Below are positions 55,203-64,000 of a DNA stretch of 64,000 nt, one piece after another (the stretch's first letter is position 1; every line of letters begins with the position of its first letter). A program made the position numbers and the translations under genes. The stretch is from Aquilaria yunnanensis (lineage: Eukaryota; Streptophyta; Magnoliopsida; Malvales; Thymelaeaceae). Where the stretch lies: contig CM077594.1 of the NCBI GenBank assembly GCA_039654915.1, positions 105,352,893-105,416,892 on the forward strand, written 5' to 3'. The notes under the pieces were generated by a model. That model was not told the origin of the DNA and did not search any database. It was given only the letters and a program-made list of their open reading frames with translations.

Positions 55203-58200
55203 AGTTTTTGCAGATCTTAGGTTTTTCCGATGCTTGGACTTAGTAGGCAAAAAAAGGCTAGTAATTATTGAGGATGACAACCAGCTAAGTTGGGTACCAG
55301 ATTGTCATTTCAATCACCTATGCCCGTGGCTATTTCATCACATGTAAAGTTGTGGGTATTTGTTGGTGGTTAATATTTTGCACTTATACCCATGACTCAT
55401 GAATATCTGTACCTAATGAGTATAATTAACCACAGATGGCTAATATTAAAATTATCAAAATCATGATTCAGATATTCGAATCTTACAATTTTATGATTCA
55501 CAATAAAAAAAATTGATTTGATTCAAGGTAAAATCTTAGTTCGAGTAGAATCTCGTAAATTTTCTATTTAACTCCTAAAATTTTTATAACTTTAAGAACT
55601 TTACAATTTCACACTATTGGTTAAAAAAATACTTTTCTATTTAATTAAAATTATATAATTATAGATCAAGTTATACATTTAATAGTCAATTATTAAGATA
55701 GGTAGAAATGATTAAGTTAAATAAGTATATAAGAGCCAATTCGTTTTAACTTAAGTCAACTAACTTATTTTTACTTGTATATTTTTTTTTCTGAAACCAA
55801 TTTCATTTAAAAGATAATATTATGTAAATGTAATAATCCATTTAAAAATAAATTTTTATGATGTCGTTAAATTTTTTATGAATTTTTATTTTTTTAATTC
55901 TTTAATCTAGAAAATTTTGTAAAAGTTTAGTAAGATTAAAAAAAATTATTTTTTTAATGGATTATTGTGACTATATAATATAAATTTTAATTAAAATTAG
56001 TTCTAGGTAAAAAAATATTAAAATAAAAATAAATCATTTTTCAGTTAATTTATTTAAATTAAAATAAATTGGGTGTAAATCCGCATAAAAACATTTGCAA
56101 TAATCCACCGTGGACCCAAATCGGCGTTGATTTTGACTAATAAGCCATTGTGGGCTCTCCCCTGCGGGGAAAACGCATGTATCATTCTTGGATCTTTATT
56201 AATTATAAAGTTTAATTAGCTTTTTTTTCGGCAGATATAAGTTCAATCATTTTGAAGTTTCAATAACTTCTAAAAGAGTATCTACGAATATAATTCAAGG
56301 AATTGTGATTGAAACAACATTATATACAATATTCAATTAAATTTCAAAATGTTTGGTAACTACTTATAATTAATCTGTATAATTTTTCATTGGCGAAAGG
56401 CTTTTTTTTTTTTTTTTTCCACTCCTGCTATTAGACCGATGAAACGAACTGAAGTTTCTGTAGTGTAACCTGTCTATTGACTCTATTCCCTTATCATGGT
56501 ACAGGTACTAGTTTCAAAGCTTAAGGGTAAATGTGTAACTAGAACCAAAATGTAGGGTGCAAACTGGAATTTAGAAATTATTTTACTTTATCATTTTTAC
56601 CTATTAGGTTTGAAAACCTACATGTGCCCCCTACCATTTCAACAACAACCGGAGAGAAGACTATTTTTCATATAAATAAATGAAAAACTAATAATCTGAA
56701 CCTTTTAACTAATCATTAAACTCCTATTAGTTAGTTTAAATTTCCTGTAACATAATTGTTGGATAGTTTATATTGGTTTTTCTAAAGTTGATGGCAGCAA
56801 ACACCAGCCAATAAACAACATAACAAACAGTAGGAGAGAACTTTTGATTCTCAGACTTGTGAATGAAAGTGTATATATTTCATATCGTAGAGGATATCCA
56901 ACTATTAATTCATGATATTTTAGTAAAAAATGTGAGTACAATTTTATGTTTATTACTTCATTAAAAAATCTTAAAATTTTAAAAGATTAAAAAATCAAAT
57001 AATTTGTTACAAAAAGTGCTACTAAATGGAATTTTGTCTCAGCTTTAATATAATACTTTTGAAGCGACGAAATGATGCTGTCCCCCCCCCCCCCCCCCCA
57101 AAACCTTTTTTTTTTCTTTTTGAGAAAATATAAATAATGTAAAGCACGGTCCGTGTGTTTTATTTTCTTTCTTTCTTTCTTTCTTTCTTTTTTTTTCTCC
57201 CTCTAATCCGCACCATCACGGGCTTCCAGCGAAGTGATGGTCCTCTGTCCTTCGATTAATTTTGGCACCATTGTGATGAGCACATGTTCTTTTATATTTA
57301 TCGAGTTATTTCAATTAGTTTGTGGAATTTTTAATAAGAGGCACTTGATCAGTTCTGCCTGGGGCGGTTATTTTTTTTTTAATCTTTTTTGTGATAACGT
57401 GATGGGCAAGGTACCAATTCATGTCGCAATATTAAGGTGAATTGTTAGTTAGAAATCAACGAGCAAGAATTAGTATGATTTATTAAATTAGGATACTTCA
57501 TGGTAGTATTGAAAAAGTTAGTTTTGATGTGATATAACAAAGTTTGGAGAAACTTATTACCAATAAAAATATTTAAGTAATTTCTAAAGAGAATCATTAT
57601 ATGTTTAAGCATTTGAACCTTCACACAAACAGATAATGAAAAGTAATAGTTTTGAAGGTAATATTAGTTTTTTTTTTCTTCCTGTAAGTTCAGTTTATTT
57701 TTATTTTGTTCATAAATAAAAAATAATAATAATCTAGATTGTTTATTAATTATAAACAATTATTTTAATGTTTAAGTTTATTTGAAATAGTTACTAGATA
57801 GTTTAAATTAGAATTTTAAAAGTTAATTATTAGATAGTTACTCTAAACCAACGAATTTCATTTTTTTTGAACGGCTAACGAATTTCATCAAAACAGAATA
57901 GTAAATACTATAGGACCTTACTGAGCAAGTAAAGCAATCACAAGAAGTTGAAAATAAATAATTATGACTATAGTTTTAAAAAGATAAATTAATTAAAATT
58001 TGATTAAGAATGAAACTAGTTAGCACTCTATTTGAAGAAATGTTAAGATTCTAATTTATCATATCATATCTTTCTATTTTAGAAGTCCACCCTATATCAG
58101 GTTCAAGAATATGGTAACTACTCATTGGATGTTAACCCAATTCAAATGAAGGTCACCCTAACATATGAATGATCATTGTTCACGTCATCACTTGTGCAAG

Positions 58201-58775
58201 CAATTTTTTATTCACTTTTTAGTTTAATTTGTACAGTACATAATAGAGTGTAAAGTATATTAGGTTATATAATATTTTGTAATCATTCTCTTATAAAACT
58301 TTTCAAAATTCAATCTATATAAAATATTAAATTGAAAGAGAGTTCGGAAGTGGCGACATGTGTCTTTTGTTTTAGGGTATAATGACAGTTTTCGTCCTCC
58401 AGTTTTTTACTTTGTTTCGTGTTGTGTGCTTAGGTTTTGCCCTTATCAGGGAAGACCGAGGTCGCTATGTGACACTTGTGACCACTTAGAGCGCACGAGT
58501 TCCCTTATGACGGAGTTGGTGGAGGCGTCTAGGCTGGGTCCGTACTACAGTTGGGGGGCCTCGAAAACTCCATGATCAATGTCGAGTCGGCTACATACAG
58601 CAGTCTTAGTCTGGGTGCCACCATCCCAAAACAGTGGCAATTGCTGATAATATCCGCATCGATGCGGAGTCATGCAATTATGTTAAACTAATGTCAAATT
58701 GCAGCAACCAGTTGCCCGACCAAAGGTTAAAACCAGCTCATCTCTATCTTCAGTCCCCTGTCTTGTTCTGCTGCG
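55203..58775. other. AT-rich intergenic, microsatellites
   Basis: About 3.6 kb with no supported gene. It holds a run of 18 C at 57082-57099, a (TTTC) run at about 57163-57191 and AT-rich stretches at 55600-56060 and 57660-58020. The 3' end is the distal promoter of the transporter gene. Confidence 0.45.
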
Positions 58776-58783
58776 TATAAATA
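58776..58783 (+). promoter_or_regulatory. TATA box of the MFS transporter gene
   Basis: TATAAATA lies 119 bp before the ATG at 58895, leaving a leader of roughly 85-90 nt. It is the only good TATA box close to this gene. Confidence 0.6.
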
Positions 58784-58894
58784 TTTTTCAAAAGTTCGGT
58801 TTGCTGGAAAGCTCCTCTCTTTACTAACAAGCTATACACCGAAAAGACAACCCAGAAACACGATCAGAATATCTGTAGTTATCAAGAGTTTTAG

Positions 58895-61480
58895 ATGGCG
58901 AAGCTGAAAGAGAAGCTCTTGTCGTTTGTGAGCAATAGATGGCTTGTTTTTGTAGTTGCAATGTGGATACAGTCATGTGCAGGAATTGGGTACTTGTTTG
59001 GCAGCATATCTCCGGTGATCAAGGGCTCCCTCAACTATAATCAGAAGCAAATCGCGAGATTAGGCGTGGCCAAGGATCTTGGTGACAGCGTTGGGTTCTT
59101 GGCTGGAAGCTTGTGTGAGGTTTTGCCTTTGTGGGGTGCTCTGCTTGTTGGTGCCCTCCAGAATCTTGTTGGCTATGGTTGGGTTTGGCTGATTGTTACT
59201 CGAAGAGCTCCGGTTTTGCCTTTGTGGGCCGTGAGTACCAACTCTTATCCTATCTCTATTTTCTTTATCATTATAACAAGATAGTAAGTGAATTATGGAA
59301 AAATTTCTCTCTCAATCTCTCTTTCTCTGTTTTTTTTTTTCATTTTTAATTTGGAGCTGATCTTATCTCTTGGCTGGTGAATCTGACACCATCCCAGTCG
59401 TCGTCGTCGTCTTCTTCTTCTTCTTGATAACTTTCGTAACACGGGAAGTTTGATTCACATGGCAGAACATAAAACGACGAAGACTTCAATGTGAGCAAAT
59501 TTTTCATCTGATGCTGATATGTTGCCTCTTGGAGTAAAATCCTTGATTCTGGGAAAATGAAAAGTAGATCCTGCTGACAACAGAAAGTAGTAGCCTTTAA
59601 GACTGCCAGAACAGGATTCAGACAGAGTCAACTGCTGTGATAGTTGTTAGGTCCCTTGGTTACTACTGCATGGCATGTCAGCATGTGTAGTTGAGTATCT
59701 TGTGTTAGAAGATTGCGGCTACTCAACTTACTACCGCATAACCATTTACATTCTTAAAAATTCTTGAATTTGAACCTCACATCAAGCTTTGTCGCTGTGT
59801 TAGCTAATGTTTGTGAATGGTTGAACATTTATATACCTTTTGTGCTCCATACCATAGTCTGTACCTGAAATGGTTGATGTTTGCGAATGATTTTAGAAAT
59901 TTTTCATGTCTATATTGCATCTCTTTCCAATGCTAATGTATACTGGTACACAGATGTGCATCCTCATATTTGTGGGAAATAATGGTGAGACCTACTTCAA
60001 TACCGCTGCTCTGGTTTCTTGCGTGCAAAACTTTCCCAAGAGCCGAGGCCCAGTGGTCGGAATACTCAAGGGCTTTGCTGGATTGGGTGGTGCAATTTTG
60101 ACTCAAATATACACAATGGTTCATTATCCTGATAAAGCATCTCTCATCTTCATGGTTGCAGTTGGTCCAGCAATGGTAGCCATTGCTTTGATGTTCATAA
60201 TCAGACCTGTAGGAGGACATAGACAAGTTCGGCCTTCTGATGGTTCAAATTTTACGTTTGTATACAGTGTGTGCCTGTTGTTGGCTGTATACTTGATGGC
60301 AGCCATGGTTCTTGAAGATTTAGTTGACCTGAACGAAACCATTATCACAGCTTTTACAGTGATTATGTTGTTTCTTCTAATCATTCCTATCGTGATTCCT
60401 GTCAAACTGAGCTTTTTCTCAGACCTTGGAGAACCAGCAGAAGATCCTCTTCTACCAAAGCCAGAGCAACAGGAACAAGGGAAATCTGAACATGATGGAC
60501 ATGAGGTTATATTCAGCGAGGTTGAAGATGAGAAACCGGCGGATGTAGACTTGCTTCCTGCATCAGAAAGGAAAAAGCGTATTGCTCAGTTGCAGGCAAA
60601 GCTATGCCAAGCAGCTGCCGAAGGAGCAGTGAGGGTGAAGAGGAGAAGGGGTCCACATAGAGGGGAGGACTTCACCTTGGTGCAGGCTTTGATCAAAGCC
60701 GACTTTTGGCTCATATTTTTCTCTCTGTTGTTGGGTTCTGGTTCAGGGTTGACCGTGATTGACAATCTAGGTCAAATAAGCCAGTCCCTCGGATATGACA
60801 ATACTCATATATTTGTGTCCATGATCAGTATTTGGAACTTTCTTGGTCGGGTTGGCGGAGGATTTTTCTCAGAAATCATTGTCAGGTACAAATGTATAAC
60901 ATTCCTGGATACTAATTTCCTGTTAGCTTAGCCTCATTCTTTTTACAATTTTACTTTGGCATCATTGGATAGGGATTATGCTTATCCGAGGCCTGTTGCT
61001 ATGGGGGCAGCACAACTTGCTATGGCTGTTGGCCACGTTTTCTTTGCTATGGGCTGGCCTGGAGCAATGTACATTGGTACTCTTTTGATAGGGCTTGGCT
61101 ACGGTTCACATTGGGCAATTGTTCCAGCAACTGCATCTGAGCTCTTCGGTTTGAAGAAGTTTGGAGCCTTGTACAATTTTCTTACACTGGCAAACCCTGC
61201 TGGTTCTCTCGTCTTCTCAGGCTTGATTGCTAGCAGTATTTATGACCGTGAAGCAGAAAGACAAGCTCACAAACATCTAATTCAGCCTGAGAGAGTACAA
61301 TCAATTTTTTCAAGACTGTTTACTGATGATGTGCCTCTGAAGTGTGAAGGTGCCATATGCTTTTTCCTAACTTCGATGATTATGTCAGCATTTTGCATTG
61401 TGGCAGCTGTTTTAAGCATGATTCTTGTCCATCGAACTAAGATTGTCTATACACACCTCTATGGGAAGTCTAGCAATTGA
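58895..61480 (+). CDS. Nodulin-like / major facilitator superfamily transporter, 591 aa, three exons
   Basis: Exons are 58895-59230, 59954-60885 and 60973-61480, joined at GCC|GTGAGT...ACAG|ATG (phase 0) and CAG|GTACAA...ATAG|GGA (within an Arg codon), giving 591 residues without a stop. It begins MAKLKEKLLSFVSNRWLVFV, then has the nodulin-like block IQSCAGIGYLFGSISPVIKG, LGVAKDLGDSVGFLAG and LPLWAMCILIFVGNNGETYF across the first junction. A hydrophilic cytosolic loop (residues about 275-345: acidic, then KRRRGPHRGED) separates two membrane halves of about six helices each. Exon 3 carries PATASELFGLKKFGALYNF. The size and order fit plant plasma-membrane or endomembrane NFD4/nodulin-like MFS proteins. 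The substrate is unknown. An ATG at 59906 lies in intron 1 and is not the start. Confidence 0.95.
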
Positions 61481-61872
61481 ATGCCTGAAAACATACTTGA
61501 GAGTCTTTTGGAAGAATCCCATCTATCATTACAAACATTGTCTTCTTCAGAAGAGTTTAAATGGATTCCATCAATTTATATATATAGTGCAAGTATTATT
61601 AGAAAGATTGCAATTTGTATGGTTCTATCTATCTAGTGTTGTGTGTAGTTCGCTGGAAGCCATAAAACTACCTTGGATTTTGGTTTTCTACTCTCAATGC
61701 TGTAAACTAGTTCAGGAATACCCTTTGCAGTGAATGATTTGGATTTGGGTTCCATTCTTTCAGGAAGTGGAGGTTGTTATCTTCCTTTACTTGGCTTGGA
61801 AGTTAAGCAAAATTTTTATACTTCGTATCATGTGTTGTTTAGTGTCAAGATTCATGCTTATCTTTCCCTAAG
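61481..61872 (+). other. 3' region of the transporter gene
   Basis: Presumed 3' UTR and polyadenylation region, AT-rich, with no separate gene. A copia LTR begins at 61878, about 400 bp after the stop codon, so the transposon inserted close to the transcript end. Confidence 0.5.
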
Positions 61873-61877
61873 TAAAG

Positions 61878-62201
61878 TGTTAGGAATCAGAACGTAAGCA
61901 CAAAGAAAAGAGACACGAGAATTTACGAGGAAAACCCCAAATCGGGGAAAAACCTCGGGCGGCAAGCCGAAAGAAAGAATTCACTAAGAAAGAAGAAGAA
62001 TACAATCTAAGTGACTACTAGATTGTGGGACGAATTCTAATTGTCACAACTAAGCTCCTTATATAAGGAGTTGAAGGTACCAAGGCCCTTTCTATGGCTA
62101 ATGTGGGATGAAGGGTGAAATATGGAGCTAAGGCATTAAGCCTTTGTTTCCTAGTCCATGTGGGATGAAGGTTAAGAACAAAGTTGAGGCAATCTTCAAC
62201 A
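61878..62201 (-). mobile_element. 3' LTR of a Ty1/copia element, 324 bp
   Basis: Runs TGTTAGGAATCAGAACG ... GATTGCC-complement to TTCAACA on the plus strand, i.e. TGTTGAAGATTGCC to CCTAACA on the element strand (TG...CA). The next bases on the element's 5' side form the polypurine tract. The 5 bp on the far side are TAAAG (61873-61877); the matching copy would be outside the window. It contains GAAAACCCCAAATCGGGGAA, a dyad commonly seen in copia LTRs. Confidence 0.88.
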
Positions 62202-62213
62202 ATCTCCACCTTG
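62202..62213 (-). other. Polypurine tract of the copia element
   Basis: On the minus strand CAAGGTGGAGAT directly precedes the LTR start TGTTGAAG. AAGGTGGAGAT is the usual Tnt1-like polypurine tract and fixes the element's orientation. Confidence 0.85.
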
Positions 62214-62312
62214 CATCAATTTTGTTGTACATGAACAAAACTCCACCTTCATACCAAATTGATCTGTAACCTTCTTCTCTGATCTTCACAGCCACCTCCA
62301 AATAAGTGATAA

Positions 62313-64000
62313 TCAACAAATAAGATTTACTAAGTCCAAACAATGTTTGAACTTAGATCCAGGAAGAGTCTTCGTCATCATATCAGCAGCATTATCCAGC
62401 GTACTAACCTTCATGATCACAATATCACCTTTATCAACAATTTCACGAACAAAGTGATATTTGACCCCAATATGTTTAGTACGCTCATGGAACATGCTAT
62501 CTTTTGTCAAGAAAATAGCACTTTGGCTATCACAATATATCTTCAGCTTGCGATCATCTTGAGTAAGCTCTGTATAAATATTTCTAAGCCAAATTGCTTC
62601 CTTCATTGCTTCAGTGATTGCCATATACTCTGCTTCTGCAGTTGAAAGAGCAACTGTTGCTTGTAGGCAAGCCTTCCAGCTCATAGCACAACCACCGAAT
62701 GTAAAAATGTAACCTGATGTGGATCGTCGAGTGTCAAGATTACCCGCGTAGTCAGAATCCACATATCCAATCAATCCAGCTTTAGAACCGCCAAACTCAA
62801 GATAAGCCGTAGTTGTACCTTTTAGATACCTTAATATCCATTTTACTGCTTGCCAATGCTCTTGTCCTGGATTAGCCATGTAACGGCTCACAACGCTAAC
62901 TGCATGTGCTAAGTCGGGACGCGTGCAAACCATTGCATACATAATGCTCCCAACAGCACTTGCATATGGTATTTTCTCCATCTTCTTAATTTCTTCATTT
63001 GTTGTTGGACATTGATGCGATGATAACTTGAAGTGTGCAGCAAGAGGTGTAGAAACTGATTTGGCTTTGCTCATGTCAAACCTCTCCAGAACTTTGCGTA
63101 CATAACCCTCCTGTGAAAGATAAAGCTTCCTAGCCTTACGATCACGCCTGATCTCCATGCCTAGGATGCGTTTTGCTGCACCTAAATCCTTCATATCAAA
63201 TTCTGCACTTAATTGCGCCTTAATCTTGGCAATTTCTGACTTGCTCCTTGCTGCGATAAGCATGTCATCCACATAAAGCAGTAAATATGTGAATGAACCA
63301 TCTCCAACCGGTCTCATGTAGACACATGAATCATAACTGCTTCTCCTGAAACCAAGATTCAAAGCAAACATATCAAAGCATTTATACCATTGTCGAGGTG
63401 ATTGTTTGAGGCCATATAATGACTTCTGGAGTTTGCAGACATGGTCCTCCTTCCCCACGACCTTAAAACCTTCGGGTTGCTCCATGTAGATTTCTTCCTT
63501 TAAATCACCATGCAGAAAAGCTGTTTTAACATCAAGTTGCTCCAACTCAAGATCATCTAACGCAACAAGACCAAGAAACAGTCGGATAGAACTATGCTTC
63601 ACAACAGGAGAATAAATATCATTAAAGTCAACTCCCGGTACCTGGCTAAAGCCTTTTGCAACTAGTCTAGCTTTATACCTTGGTTCTTCAACTCCGGGAA
63701 TTCCTTCTTTCTTCTTGAACACCCACTTGCACTTGACAGTTCTTTTACCTTTGGGTAGTTTAGCTAGTGTCCAAGTGTCATTCTTTTGAAGCGATTCCAT
63801 CTCTTCTTGCATAGCTACAACCCACTTAGAAGAATCTGGACAGTTAGTTGCATCTTTATAATTTGCAGGTTCAAAACAACTCTCTGTCTCTTCAGCAGCT
63901 GCAAAAGCAAACCCAACAAAGTCTGCTTCCTCAATTAACCTCTTTCGAGGCATACCTTGATTGCTACGACGGGGACGATTGATAGCAATAGAATGAGAAG
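62313..64000 (-). CDS. Ty1/copia polyprotein, reverse transcriptase and RNase H part (partial)
   Basis: The frame is open from the window edge to the stop at 62313-62315, and the ATG at 63953 is internal: codons upstream of it ([13 protein letters not shown]) continue the polyprotein. Counting from that Met: RT begins about residue 55 ([20 protein letters not shown]), [17 protein letters not shown] at 141-157, the catalytic YVDD at 227-230, [19 protein letters not shown] at 334-352. The RNase H region has GYVDSDYAG at 396-404, STAEAEY at 437-443 and YCDSQSA at 473-479, then the C-terminal KHIGVKYHF block. Motif style is Tnt1/Tork lineage. Gag, protease and integrase lie outside. There is no stop or frameshift in more than 560 codons, which suggests a young element. 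Confidence 0.95.
   Translation of the reverse strand, partial: SHSIAINRPRRSNQGMPRKRLIEEADFVGFAFAAAEETESCFEPANYKDATNCPDSSKWVVAMQEEMESLQKNDTWTLAKLPKGKRTVKCKWVFKKKEGIPGVEEPRYKARLVAKGFSQVPGVDFNDIYSPVVKHSSIRLFLGLVALDDLELEQLDVKTAFLHGDLKEEIYMEQPEGFKVVGKEDHVCKLQKSLYGLKQSPRQWYKCFDMFALNLGFRRSSYDSCVYMRPVGDGSFTYLLLYVDDMLIAARSKSEIAKIKAQLSAEFDMKDLGAAKRILGMEIRRDRKARKLYLSQEGYVRKVLERFDMSKAKSVSTPLAAHFKLSSHQCPTTNEEIKKMEKIPYASAVGSIMYAMVCTRPDLAHAVSVVSRYMANPGQEHWQAVKWILRYLKGTTTAYLEFGGSKAGLIGYVDSDYAGNLDTRRSTSGYIFTFGGCAMSWKACLQATVALSTAEAEYMAITEAMKEAIWLRNIYTELTQDDRKLKIYCDSQSAIFLTKDSMFHERTKHIGVKYHFVREIVDKGDIVIMKVSTLDNAADMMTKTLPGSKFKHCLDLVNLIC

Noticed and set aside
59906..59953. ATG at 59906 as the start of a separate transporter gene
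   Set aside because: It lies in intron 1. Splicing 59230 to 59954 gives LPLWA|MCILIFVG, the expected family continuation.

Overview
The window is nuclear DNA of a flowering plant. The evidence is plant-type spliced genes, plant-specific families (DUF3339, nodulin-like MFS transporter), a plant cytosolic tRNA-Ser, AT-rich intergenic DNA and a dense population of plant transposable elements (Tat/Ogre-like, Tekay-like and Tnt1-like LTR elements, hAT, Mutator-like and Stowaway elements). The species cannot be named from the sequence.

Layout. 1-5551 is the 3' end of a large Ty3/gypsy element: tandem arrays (51/47-bp units, then ~87-bp hairpin units), a polypurine tract and a 2.65-kb LTR. 6766-11882 is a hAT-like element with an exact 8-bp target duplication, split by a 3.3-kb solo LTR that has its own 5-bp duplication. 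15082-16502 is a Mutator-like element. 17404-20695 is a second copy of the same hAT family (exact 8-bp duplication) with a Mutator-like element nested inside. 22890-23291 is a small plant gene of unknown function. 25537-28316 is a long foldback Mutator-like element with an internal tandem duplication. Stowaway-type elements lie at 28512-28802 and 31551-32598.

33.7-45.0 kb is the main genic stretch: five small two-helix DUF3339 membrane-protein genes in alternating orientation (-,+,-,+,-), interspersed with a ~78-bp minisatellite, a Mutator-like element, a hAT MITE and a TIR element. A tRNA-Ser(UGA) gene follows at 45468-45549.

47.5-49.6 kb is a decayed hAT transposase. 50106-55193 is the most informative mobile element: a Mutator-like element with a perfect 9-bp target duplication carrying a decayed fragment of a protein phosphatase 2C gene, beginning near that protein's N-terminal Gly-Cys motif. 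It was later split within a codon by a 3.6-kb solo LTR (5-bp duplication). 58895-61480 is an intact three-exon nodulin-like/MFS transporter gene. The right edge (61878-64000) is the 3' half of a Ty1/copia element on the minus strand with an open RT/RNase H frame running off the window.

The host genes do not form a pathway. The biological interest lies in the DUF3339 cluster, the gene-capturing Mutator-like element and the datable nesting of transposons. I found no CRISPR array, rRNA or clearly new enzymatic system.
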